Source of the DNA: Methanobrevibacter sp.
GTDB lineage: Archaea; Methanobacteriota; Methanobacteria; Methanobacteriales; Methanobacteriaceae
Reading direction: 5' to 3'
DNA length: 40,188 bases
NCBI GenBank assembly: GCA_017407115.1
Contig: JAFQXD010000064.1
Coordinates: forward strand, 1-40,188
Under the pieces are notes generated by a model, which saw nothing but the letters and a program-made list of their open reading frames with translations, ran no database searches and was not told the origin of the DNA. The position numbers and the translations under genes are program-made. Shown here one piece after another: positions 7,622 to 15,280 of the stretch (position 1 is its first letter; the number at the start of each line of letters is the position of its first letter).

Positions 7622-8875
7622 CTAAATAAACATTTGCATGTAAATAACAATGGCCGGAATAATCAAAACGCCCATCAGATGGGATTTTCCCACTCCAATG
7701 TAATGGGGAAGCATCCCGAGGGCGGTTGATGTAATCAAGGCCAATGTCATATATCCGGGCGGCGCCTTGTAATAGAAAATAAAGACATATAATATAAGAA
7801 TTTGAAGTATTATTACTCCAATCGATAATTTCTTATAATCTACGCCACCCATCAGTCTGGAAAAGGAATCGCCAAGCTTCAATGACACTACCAGTGAAAC
7901 GGAAACTGCAATCAGTGATGCGAAAATAAATATTGCCAGATGGTTTAGGGTCATCTCAGATACTAGATAAGACATGTAAACCGCTATTCCGCTTCTCGGA
8001 TTTCCAATGATATATATTGCAATCAACGAAAACAGACAGTCAGAAACGTTCAGCCCGGATGTTGCCAAAAGGAAATTTACGGTGTCATCATCGTCGTTGT
8101 CATCTGTACCGCTGGCCGCCTGTGCAATCACGGTTCCCTGCGCAGGTCCGAAACCTGGCAGAAATCCCAGGATGGCTCCGGTTATTCCTCCCGCAAATAT
8201 ACTTTTAAATTTGTTGAAGTCTAAATCAAGCTCATAAAAGGGGTTTTGATGAGGTATTGTTGATGAGTCATTAAGACTAAACAGTATTGTGCTTATTCCG
8301 AAAAGTCCGGAAAATGTGCACATCAGTGATATTCCTGAAGAAATGGGTGTTTGAAAGATAATCCATCCAAGTATTCCTGAAAGCACAAATAAAAGAAGCG
8401 ACCAGAAAAAGTCCCTTGCATTTCCTGTCAGTCTGTATGTCAAATATAGTGAAGCGCCAAGAAGTATAATCCATGTAAACGGCTTTGACATGTCATGCAA
8501 TATCGGAAGCGCAACGGCAAAAACAGGAAGCATAATTATTGTAACGAGGATTGCTCCAAAACCTCCGACGGATACGATTCGTATGACCTCTTTTGATCTG
8601 CCTTGCAAAACCATTCTGTGTCCTGGAAGAATTGATGTTGCCGTTCCTTCCTGAGGAACTCCCAAAAGCATGGACGGGACAAATTCAATGAGGGCATGGG
8701 CTATGGACATCGCAACCATGACTGTGCAGAGAAATTCGGGCGATAGGAATGTCAATAAAAAAGTTGAGGATGCAAACAATATTGCTCCGGCAGTATTGAC
8801 GTGTATTCCAGGTGTCATTCCTGTTATTGTTCCAATCGCTATGCCTATAAAACATGCAATAACCAATTCCAGCAT
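7622..8875 (-). CDS. TctA-like (DUF112) multi-pass permease
   Basis: A 417-residue protein of about ten or more membrane helices. The family signs are paired glycine-proline loops: GTITGMTPGIHVNT near the N-terminus and GAILGFLPGFGPAQGTVIAQ in the second half, typical of the large membrane subunit of tripartite tricarboxylate transporters and their archaeal DUF112 relatives. No TctB or TctC subunit is nearby, so it probably works alone on an unknown substrate. ATG at 8875. It lies directly upstream of the damaged ATPase gene on the same strand. Confidence 0.85.
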   Translation of the reverse strand: MLELVIACFIGIAIGTITGMTPGIHVNTAGAILFASSTFLLTFLSPEFLCTVMVAMSIAHALIEFVPSMLLGVPQEGTATSILPGHRMVLQGRSKEVIRIVSVGGFGAILVTIIMLPVFAVALPILHDMSKPFTWIILLGASLYLTYRLTGNARDFFWSLLLFVLSGILGWIIFQTPISSGISLMCTFSGLFGISTILFSLNDSSTIPHQNPFYELDLDFNKFKSIFAGGITGAILGFLPGFGPAQGTVIAQAASGTDDNDDDDTVNFLLATSGLNVSDCLFSLIAIYIIGNPRSGIAVYMSYLVSEMTLNHLAIFIFASLIAVSVSLVVSLKLGDSFSRLMGGVDYKKLSIGVIILQILILYVFIFYYKAPPGYMTLALITSTALGMLPHYIGVGKSHLMGVLIIPAIVIYMQMFI

Positions 8876-9004
8876 AACTATTAATTATTTGAACTATAAT
8901 TTAAACTTTGTTGAAGCCATAAGGTAATATTGCATCGATTTAGTAAAATTGAGGTGATTTGGCAAAATTGTTTTCATTTTAAGGGTGATGATTATATTTT
9001 AATT

Positions 9005-9466
9005 TCAAAAGTGTTTTCTGTTGAATTCCAATGATTTTAATGAGAGTCCAGACAGCAGTTCAAGCAAATCCTCACGGGATATGTTCAATTCTTCACAAAT
9101 CATATTGTCCCATTCCTTTTCTTTTTCGATTAGAAATTCAGAGGTTTCGATTCCTTTTGGGGTCAATGTGATTTTATATGCTCTTTTGTTGGTTTCATCA
9201 ACTTCTCTTGTAATCAATCCCTTTTCTTCAAAATCCTTAAAGGCTCTTGAAACTCCGCTTCTGTCCATTAGGCAGGCTTTGGCAATATCTGATTGATTTG
9301 TTCCCATTTCATAATATAAAAATAGCAGCATGTAGTATTGGCTTGGAAGAATTTCAGTTTCTCTTTTGATGTGTTTGTTCATGTAAAAATCATGAGTTTT
9401 CATTAATGAAATCAAATGATTTACTAAAAATGGGGAATCTTTGATAATGTCGTCATATTCAATCAT
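9005..9466 (-). CDS. MarR-family transcriptional regulator
   Basis: A 153-residue winged-helix protein. The helix-turn-helix lies at GTNQSDIAKACLMDRSGVSR (about residues 75-94) and the wing at LITREVDETNKRAYKITLTP, both typical of MarR proteins, which bind palindromes as dimers and often sense small molecules. It is preceded by GGGTGG before the ATG. It is divergent from the secreted Ig-like gene, with an 88-bp AT-rich spacer that may hold its own operator. Its regulatory target is unknown; the divergent gene is the first candidate. Confidence 0.88.
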   Translation of the reverse strand: MIEYDDIIKDSPFLVNHLISLMKTHDFYMNKHIKRETEILPSQYYMLLFLYYEMGTNQSDIAKACLMDRSGVSRAFKDFEEKGLITREVDETNKRAYKITLTPKGIETSEFLIEKEKEWDNMICEELNISREDLLELLSGLSLKSLEFNRKHF

Positions 9467-9554
9467 GTTAAAACCACCCTATATCAATATTTAACATTAA
9501 TATTTAAATAATATTTATAATAAAATATACACAATAAACTATTGAGGTAGTATC

Positions 9555-10057
9555 ATGAACAAAAAAATCATCATCATTTTGGCAATAGTGGGCATTTGTT
9601 TATTTTTGCTTACAGGTCCTGCATTTGCAAAGGAAAACGTTAAAATTAAAATATCTAGCGATAAATGGCTTAACGGTAAGGGAGTTATCATAATCAAGCT
9701 TGTAGACAAGAACGGCAGGGAAATTACAAGCAGTGGCTATATAAATTATACCGTCACTGATTCAAACGGCAATTATGTATGGAAATACAAACATTACAAT
9801 AACGGCATTCGCATAAAATATGAGCCCGGAACCTATCTGGTCAGCGTAAAATTCTATGGGGACAGCAGATATAATTCCGCTTCAAACTCCAAATATGTCA
9901 CGTCAAAGCTACTCAGGGATATGGTTTTAATGGAGAAAATTACTATGAAGACAATAACTGGGGTTTAAATCAGCGGGCCGATGATTACATAGACTATAAT
10001 TATTGGGATGAAGAAATCTATGATGATCCTTCTACCTACGATGGGGAAGGATATTAG
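9555..10057 (+). pseudogene. Secreted Ig-like domain protein, apparent frameshift near the C-terminus
   Basis: A clear signal peptide (about residues 1-26, ending TGPAFA) is followed by one Ig-like beta domain similar to those repeated in Methanobrevibacter adhesin-like proteins (ITSSGYINYTVTDSNGNYVW, then YEPGTYLVSVKFYGDSRYN). The original frame stops at 9968. A second frame, from about 9920 to a TAG at 10055-10057, reads YGFNGENYYEDNNWGLNQ and onward as a Tyr/Asp-rich tail, which looks far more natural than MVLMEKITMKTITGV. One base appears to be missing at about 9914-9922. GAGGTAG precedes the ATG. It may be a real truncation or an assembly error. Confidence 0.7.
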
Positions 10058-10159
10058 CAATCATTATACTAGGTTTGTTCAAAATAACGCCTCTAATCTT
10101 ATGGATTCAAATGATTGTTAATTAGTTGATGTTGATTGGTTATTTCACATAAAAAATAT

Positions 10160-10393
10160 TTCAAAAAGAGAGATAATTGGTGTTTAGGTTGAGGAGAGTT
10201 AAACACCAATTCGTGTTTTTTGAGGAAAATTATTTTGGCAGATTTTTTTTAATTTTCCAACGACTTGTACTAAATTAGAAAATTGTGAAAAGCTAATTTA
10301 ATACTTTTTCTATATTTTGGAGATTGTATTATTATTGACTAATAATATGTTTTGTTAAAGTGCATATTTTTAGGCATGCCTAAACATATGTCA
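10160..10393 (-). ncRNA. Candidate metal-regulated non-coding transcript (leftward)
   Basis: A consensus TTTATATA on the minus strand (10426-10419) flanked by two perfect DtxR-type boxes predicts a leftward transcript starting near 10393. No credible ORF follows in any frame. The transcript would contain an 8-bp stem (10271-10278 with 10293-10300) and then a perfect 12-bp stem (10175-10186 with 10200-10211) followed by a T-rich stretch, a terminator-like end. The predicted size is about 230 nt. The limits are inferred, and the 12-bp hairpin is also followed by a T-run on the + strand. Confidence 0.4.
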
Positions 10394-10454
10394 CTTGTAT
10401 TAAAGTTGGTTGTCATAGTATATAAATGTTTCTAAATTTTTAGGCATGCCTAAA
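10369..10454 (-). promoter_or_regulatory. Promoter with two perfect DtxR-type operators
   Basis: The 16-bp palindrome TTTAGGCATGCCTAAA occurs twice without mismatch (10369-10384 and 10439-10454), centres 70 bp apart, with TTTATATA between them on the minus strand. Distances (12 nt from upper box to TATA, 34 nt from TATA to lower box) match the other three paired promoters only if transcription runs left. The strongest operators in the window therefore face DNA without a recognised gene. Confidence 0.75.
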
Positions 10455-10553
10455 TTTTTAGCATAAACATTTCATTCAAAAAATGCAGTGGTTATATAAC
10501 TATTGTTATATTATAATATATAAAAGTTTTGAATTGAAATAATCATTATCCGA

Positions 10554-11558
10554 TTAATATCCCAGGTATCGTGCTATTACATATAAAATTAATATTATGG
10601 CCAGGATTATGAGTGAAGTTCTTGTTGAAAAGAATCTTGTTTTTCTAAATTCCTTATCTTCAACCTCTCCTTTTTTTATTATCCTTTCCTTTTCAAAGGA
10701 GCACTTCTGGTAAATTGCCTCAATGTCTGTGGGAAGCCTTCCATGTTCATTCAGCATGTTTATGGTTTTGTTTAAATATTTGATGGCTTCCTGATCATTT
10801 CCAAGTTCAACACAGCAGAAAGCGGATTTATAGTTGAAATTTGTAATCAGTTCCAAATCATCTTCAATCTTACTTTCATAGTGGAGGCAATTCTTATAGC
10901 TTTTTAAAGCATCTTTGTATTGTCCAAGTTCATATAATGCATCGCCTTTGGCATTGAATGCAATTATTGTATCCTCATTTAGAAGGGACTTGTCCAGATA
11001 TTCAAGCGCTTCTTGGTTTTGCCCGGTTTTTTGAAGCATCTGGCCCATGTACAAATCGGATTTTTCATCGCTTCCATTCTGGTTTTCGTATTTTTTAAGA
11101 TGTATCAATGCATCATCATACCGTTTGGCCTGAATCAAAAGCTCAATTTTGCCCATCAACACTTCTTTTTTGCTGATACGTGGCTTTTCAACTCTTGAAT
11201 AGGTTTTATATTTTTCAAGTGCTTGGTCCATATAATCGATTGCTTCATCGGTTTTTCCCTTGTTGAATCGGGACAGTGCAAGATCGCATATTGCATTGAT
11301 TGATTTTGGTTGTTTTTCAAGGTATTGTCTGAAATATTTCTCGCCATAGTCTCCATTGTCATGTGTTTCGTCGTAGTACTGATAGTACATTCCCTTCTCT
11401 TCAATCGCAAGGATGTAGTCCTCATCGATTAACAAATCAAGAATTGCAAGATAATCATCAATGTCTTCTTTTCCATGCCTTTTTCTGGCTAGTTTAAGCG
11501 CTTCTTTGTAATTTTCATCTTTTATGTATTGCTTTGCACTTTCGATGGCTTCGCTCAT
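10554..11558 (-). CDS. Tetratricopeptide-repeat protein with C-terminal membrane anchor
   Basis: A 334-residue protein with at least four TPR-type helical pairs, e.g. SINAICDLALSRFNKGKTDE, KSDLYMGQMLQKTGQNQEAL and DTIIAFNAKGDALYELGQYK. It ends in a single membrane helix (SLIILAIILILYVIARYLGY), so it is tail-anchored with the repeats in the cytoplasm. TPRs mediate protein-protein contact; partners are unknown. AGGTGA precedes the ATG. It is divergent from feoB, but nothing in its own sequence suggests a role in iron uptake. Confidence 0.85.
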   Translation of the reverse strand: MSEAIESAKQYIKDENYKEALKLARKRHGKEDIDDYLAILDLLIDEDYILAIEEKGMYYQYYDETHDNGDYGEKYFRQYLEKQPKSINAICDLALSRFNKGKTDEAIDYMDQALEKYKTYSRVEKPRISKKEVLMGKIELLIQAKRYDDALIHLKKYENQNGSDEKSDLYMGQMLQKTGQNQEALEYLDKSLLNEDTIIAFNAKGDALYELGQYKDALKSYKNCLHYESKIEDDLELITNFNYKSAFCCVELGNDQEAIKYLNKTINMLNEHGRLPTDIEAIYQKCSFEKERIIKKGEVEDKEFRKTRFFSTRTSLIILAIILILYVIARYLGY

Positions 11559-11614
11559 TGTATTTTCACCTATTTATATTATCGATATTTTTTAATATAA
11601 GTACATTTCGAATT

Positions 11615-11681
11615 CTTTGGCATACCTAAATATTTAAATAGCATTAAAACCAATAATGTAATATGTTTAGGTTAACCTAAC
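11615..11681 (+). promoter_or_regulatory. feoB promoter with paired DtxR-type operators
   Basis: CTTTGGCATACCTAAA (11615-11630) lies 2 nt before TTTAAATA (11633-11640), and TTTAGGTTAACCTAAC (11666-11681) begins 25 nt after it, where transcription would start. This is the operator-TATA-operator pattern shared with three other promoters here. It supports iron-dependent repression of feoB. Confidence 0.75.
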
Positions 11682-11728
11682 TTTTTTTAGGATTCGATAA
11701 ACTTAAACTAAAAAATTTTTTTAGTATG

Positions 11729-11762
11729 GAATTATATTTTTTTTGACAGAAAAATATAATTC
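11729..11762 (+). promoter_or_regulatory. 13-bp inverted repeat in the feoB leader
   Basis: GAATTATATTTTT (11729-11741) and AAAAATATAATTC (11750-11762) are perfect complements with an 8-nt loop. The hairpin ends about 18 nt before the GGGAG ribosome site of feoB, so it could influence translation or mRNA stability, or act as a DNA dyad. Confidence 0.5.
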
Positions 11763-11793
11763 GCTAAGTTAAATAAAAACGGGAGAATGGTTA

Positions 11794-13812
11794 ATGACAA
11801 ATTTAATTGTAGGATTAGCAGGAAACCCTAATGTAGGGAAAACTACTGTATTCAATCAATTAACCGGTATGAGACAACATGTCGGAAACTGGCCTGGAAA
11901 AACTGTCGAAAGAGCAGAAGGTAGTTTTACACATGGAAGTTACGAATATGATGTTGTCGACTTGCCTGGTAACTATGCATTAAGTGCTCACTCTATTGAA
12001 GAAATTGTTTCAAGGGATTTCATTGTAGATGATGACTCTGATGTAATAATTAATGTAGTTGATGCTGCTAATTTAGAACGTAATTTATACTTAACAGTTC
12101 AAATGATGGAGCTTGGTGCAAACCTGGTAATGGCTCTCAACATGAACGATTTTGCAAAGAAAAAGGACCACATCATTGACATTGAGTTGATGAGTGAGCT
12201 TTTAGGGTTCCCTGTTGTTGAAGTCAATGCAAAAAACAAAGAGGGTTTTGAAGAATTGTTGACAGCAGTTGAAAAGGCTGCTGCAAATCCAAAGGATACA
12301 AGTGAAAAATTATCTTATGGAAATGACATCAAGGGTCATTTGATGGATCTGCAATCCATCATTGAACAGGACAAAAACTTATTGGATGTCCCTTCAGTTT
12401 GGACAGCAATAAAGTTATTGGAAAAAGACACAATAGTTATTGAAAAAGTTCAGGAGTCTTCAAACAGTTCCAAAATATTTGCTGAAGTTGATAAGGTCAG
12501 TACACATCTTCGTGATGTATATAAAGAAGGTCCTGAAGAGGTTATTGCAAATGCGAGATATGCATTTATTGACGGGTTAATGGCTGAAGCGGTCAAAAAA
12601 CCTGCTGTTGAAAAAGAGACTACAACTGATAAAATAGATAAAATTGTTACAAACAGGCTTTTAGCCCCATTCATATTTATCGTAATCATGTGGGTAATGT
12701 TCCAATTGACATTTACAATTGGCGCTCCTTTCCAGGATATGATTGATGAAGCATTCGGTGCTTTAGGAGGACTTGTAGCCAGTTACATTGGTGACGGTCT
12801 GCTCTCATCATTTATCTGTGACGGTATCATTGGAGGAGTAGGTGGTGTTCTCACCTTTTTACCAATCATTATTTTAATGTTCCTGTTCTTGAGTATTTTG
12901 GAAGATTGCGGTTACTTGGCAAGAGCTGCATTTACATTGGATATTGTAATGCACAAAATTGTAGGTCTTCACGGAAAAGCTTTCATTCCTATGATTTTAG
13001 GATTCGGTTGTGGAGTGCCTGCGATTATGGCAACAAGAACCATGGAAAATGAAGGGGACCGTATGCTTGCAATGATGCTTGTTCCATTCATGTCATGTAC
13101 TGCAAGATTGCCTATTTACGGTATTTTCATAGCGGCATTTTTCGCTGAAAATCAGGGTAACATGTTGCTTGCAATTTACTTGTTAGGTATTGTTGTTGCA
13201 CTTATTGTTGCAGCAATCCTCAAAAGGACAATGTTTAAAGGATTATCAACTCCATTTGTTATGGAATTGCCAACATATAAAGTACCTTCAATTAAAGGGG
13301 TATTGTTGCACACCTGGGAAAAAGTAAAAGGATTTTTAAGAAAAGCAGGTACCATTATTCTTGCTTGTTCAATCGTATTGTGGATTTTACAAAACATCTT
13401 CCCATGGGGAGGATCAGATCCTCAAATGAGTCTTTTAGGTGTAATCGGTTCAGTCCTTGCTCCAATATTCGCTCCATTAGGATTTGGAACCTGGCAAGCT
13501 GCTGTAGCGATTATCGCTGGTTTGGCTGCTAAGGAAGTTGTAGTTGCAACCTTCGGTACCTTAGCTGGTATGGAAGAGGATGATGAAGAGGGTATTACAA
13601 GTTTAGTACATGATACATTCACTCCATTATCTGCATTCTCATTCATGGCATTTACTTTGTTGTACACTCCATGTTTTGCAGCTATTGGTGCAATCAAACA
13701 GGAAACCAACAGTTATAAATGGGCATTGACTATGTGTGGTATTACATTAGTGACTGCTTATATTGTTTCATTCCTGATTTTCCAAATTGGAGGTTTAGCA
13801 GGATTTGGATAA
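11794..13812 (+). CDS. feoB: Ferrous iron transporter FeoB
   Basis: FeoB imports Fe(II) across the cell membrane. The N-terminal G domain has G1 GNPNVGKT (residues 10-17), the switch stretch GNWPGKTVE, G3 DLPG (56-59) and G4 NMND. The C-terminal part is polytopic, with the GCGVPAIMATRTMENEGDRM and SCTARLPIYGIFIAAFF gates that carry conserved cysteines. At 672 residues it is full length and intact. GGGAGAATGG precedes the ATG. It has an operator-controlled promoter and a long hairpin-bearing leader; feoA follows from its own promoter. Confidence 0.97.
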   Translation: MTNLIVGLAGNPNVGKTTVFNQLTGMRQHVGNWPGKTVERAEGSFTHGSYEYDVVDLPGNYALSAHSIEEIVSRDFIVDDDSDVIINVVDAANLERNLYLTVQMMELGANLVMALNMNDFAKKKDHIIDIELMSELLGFPVVEVNAKNKEGFEELLTAVEKAAANPKDTSEKLSYGNDIKGHLMDLQSIIEQDKNLLDVPSVWTAIKLLEKDTIVIEKVQESSNSSKIFAEVDKVSTHLRDVYKEGPEEVIANARYAFIDGLMAEAVKKPAVEKETTTDKIDKIVTNRLLAPFIFIVIMWVMFQLTFTIGAPFQDMIDEAFGALGGLVASYIGDGLLSSFICDGIIGGVGGVLTFLPIIILMFLFLSILEDCGYLARAAFTLDIVMHKIVGLHGKAFIPMILGFGCGVPAIMATRTMENEGDRMLAMMLVPFMSCTARLPIYGIFIAAFFAENQGNMLLAIYLLGIVVALIVAAILKRTMFKGLSTPFVMELPTYKVPSIKGVLLHTWEKVKGFLRKAGTIILACSIVLWILQNIFPWGGSDPQMSLLGVIGSVLAPIFAPLGFGTWQAAVAIIAGLAAKEVVVATFGTLAGMEEDDEEGITSLVHDTFTPLSAFSFMAFTLLYTPCFAAIGAIKQETNSYKWALTMCGITLVTAYIVSFLIFQIGGLAGFG

Positions 13813-13846
13813 GTGAGATTAGATGTTTCTAATTTTCACTTTTTTT
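13813..13846 (+). terminator. feoB terminator
   Basis: GTGAGATTAG (13813-13822) pairs imperfectly with CTAATTTTCAC (13829-13839), followed by seven Ts. The stem starts right after the feoB stop. This separates feoB from the feoA promoter. Confidence 0.65.
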
Positions 13847-13852
13847 AAAATT

Positions 13853-13924
13853 TTTAGTTATAACTAAATATTTATATATGGCTTGTGACATAATATATAT
13901 TAACGAATTTTTAGTATGCCTAAA
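13853..13924 (+). promoter_or_regulatory. feoA promoter with paired DtxR-type operators
   Basis: The palindrome TTTAGTTATAACTAAA (13853-13868) sits 2 nt before the canonical TTTATATA (13871-13878), and TTTTAGTATGCCTAAA (13909-13924) lies 30 nt after it. The second half-site matches the other boxes exactly, the first is weaker. The arrangement matches feoB and implies shared iron control of the two feo genes from separate promoters. Confidence 0.75.
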
Positions 13925-13952
13925 AATTTTCAATAATTAATTCGGTGATATT

Positions 13953-14180
13953 ATGAAAACCTTAAAAGATACAAAACCGGGTGAAACAGTAACTTTGGTA
14001 AAATACCATGATACTGGTGATGTAGGTTTAAGAAGACATCTATTGGGTATGGGTTTTGTTAAAGGAGCAGAAATTACTGTTAAAAAAGTTGCTACTTTAG
14101 GCGATCCTATTGAAATGTCTGTTAAAGGATATGATATTTGTCTTCGTAAAGAAGAAGCTGAAAACATTGAAGTGGAATAA
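13953..14180 (+). CDS. feoA: FeoA, SH3-like partner of FeoB
   Basis: FeoA is a small cytosolic protein needed for FeoB-driven iron uptake. The 75-residue product has the family's core: the GETVTLVKYHDTGDVGLRRH strand region, the LLGMGFVKGAEITV motif and GDPIEMSVKGYDICLRKEEA. Length is normal. CGGTGAT lies 3-9 nt before the ATG. It is 140 bp downstream of feoB with its own promoter and terminator. Confidence 0.95.
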   Translation: MKTLKDTKPGETVTLVKYHDTGDVGLRRHLLGMGFVKGAEITVKKVATLGDPIEMSVKGYDICLRKEEAENIEVE

Positions 14181-14210
14181 ACTTCAATCTTTTCATTTAT
14201 TTTTTTTAAA
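14166..14210 (+). terminator. feoA terminator overlapping the stop codon
   Basis: ATTGAAGT (14166-14173) and ACTTCAAT (14181-14188) form a perfect 8-bp stem; the loop contains the feoA TAA. T-rich sequence follows, including eight Ts at about 14200-14207. Confidence 0.7.
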
Positions 14211-14235
14211 CTAATTTTATTAACGGTGTTATATC

Positions 14236-14436
14236 ATGAAATGTAGAATGTGCGGTTTTGAGTTTGATGAAAACAAGTTGGAAAATCGCGGATGTTCCAG
14301 TTGCGGAAAGCATGGCTGCAACAGCATACACTGTCCAAACTGCGGTTTTGCAAATTCTCCAGAACTGGACGACGAGTTTGAATTTATCGTAAAACTCAAA
14401 GATAAAATTAAAAATAGAAAAAAAGCTACAAATTAA
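14236..14436 (+). CDS. Small Cys-rich zinc-ribbon protein next to feoAB
   Basis: A 66-residue protein with CRMCG, CSSCGKHGC and CPNC: eight cysteines (3, 6, 19, 22, 27, 33, 36 and neighbours) able to hold one or two metals, then an acidic stretch and a basic tail (KLKDKIKNRKKATN). It follows feoA by 55 bp, beyond the feoA terminator, with GGTG 8-11 nt before the ATG. Small cysteine-rich proteins are common beside feoB, but this one lacks the membrane helix of the known FeoB-associated type. Its 3' end overlaps the convergent cbiO by 4 bp. Function is unknown. Confidence 0.75.
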   Translation: MKCRMCGFEFDENKLENRGCSSCGKHGCNSIHCPNCGFANSPELDDEFEFIVKLKDKIKNRKKATN

Positions 14437-15272
14437 ATATTTTTAGCTTTCAATATTTCTTTGACTGTTTCTTCAACGCTTATTTTTTCGGTATCTACAT
14501 CCAATCCGTTTTCTTTTAATTTATATAATATTTCTGTAGTTACCGGCGCTTTCAGATGAGCCTTTCTCAGCAATTCCTTGTCTGAAAATATTTGGTGTTT
14601 GTCACCTTCGGCTATTATGGAACCGTTGTAGAGTACGAATATCTTATCTGCAAAATGGTTTACCATTTCAATGTCATGTGATGAGATTACAATGCTTATT
14701 CCTTCTTTATTGAGATTGTTTAAAATGTCCAGGACTTTGTCAACACCTTCAGGGTCCAACCCTGCAGTAGGTTCATCAAGAATCATTATTTCAGGACGCA
14801 TTGCAATAATTCCTGCAATGGCCACTCTTTTTTGCTGGCCTCCACTTAGGTGATGAGGGGTTTTTTCTTCAAAGCCTTCCATGCCTACCATTTTCAGGGA
14901 TTCCTCGATTCTTTTTTCCACTTCATCATATTCAAGGCCCAAATTCATAGGTCCAAAGGCAACATCCTCTTTCACGGTAGGTGCAAACAGCTGGTCATTT
15001 GGATCTTGAAAGACAATTCCTACCTTTTGCCTTACTTTTAGCAGTTCTTCACGTTCAAAAACAATCTTTTCCCCATCAATTTCAACATGGCCGGAAGTAG
15101 GTTCTGTCAGACCGTTGAAATGGGAGAACAATGTTGACTTGCCTGCACCGTTAGGTCCCATAATTGCTATCTTTTCGCCTTTTCTAATTTTGATGTTGAC
15201 GTTTTTTAAAGCCTGAGTGCCGTCGTGGTAAGTATAAGACAAATCCTTTGTTTCTAAATGTATATGTTCCAT
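14433..15272 (-). CDS. cbiO: ECF transporter ATPase CbiO (cobalt/nickel uptake)
   Basis: The ATP-binding subunit that powers an energy-coupling-factor metal importer. It shows Walker A GPNGAGKS (residues 39-46), the Q-loop VFQDPNDQLFAPTV, the ABC signature HHLSGGQQKR, Walker B IMILDEPTAGLDP and the switch histidine in VISSHDIEMV. The 279-residue length matches CbiO. ATG at 15272, 9 bp after cbiQ, with AGGTGA upstream. It is the last gene of the cbiM-PDGLE-cbiQ-cbiO set. Confidence 0.92.
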   Translation of the reverse strand: MEHIHLETKDLSYTYHDGTQALKNVNIKIRKGEKIAIMGPNGAGKSTLFSHFNGLTEPTSGHVEIDGEKIVFEREELLKVRQKVGIVFQDPNDQLFAPTVKEDVAFGPMNLGLEYDEVEKRIEESLKMVGMEGFEEKTPHHLSGGQQKRVAIAGIIAMRPEIMILDEPTAGLDPEGVDKVLDILNNLNKEGISIVISSHDIEMVNHFADKIFVLYNGSIIAEGDKHQIFSDKELLRKAHLKAPVTTEILYKLKENGLDVDTEKISVEETVKEILKAKNI

Positions 15273-15280
15273 TTTCTCAC

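Noticed and set aside
10483..10542. 19-residue ORF downstream of the 10.4-kb operators on the + strand
   Set aside because: No ribosome site, and spacing of operators and TATA favours leftward transcription.
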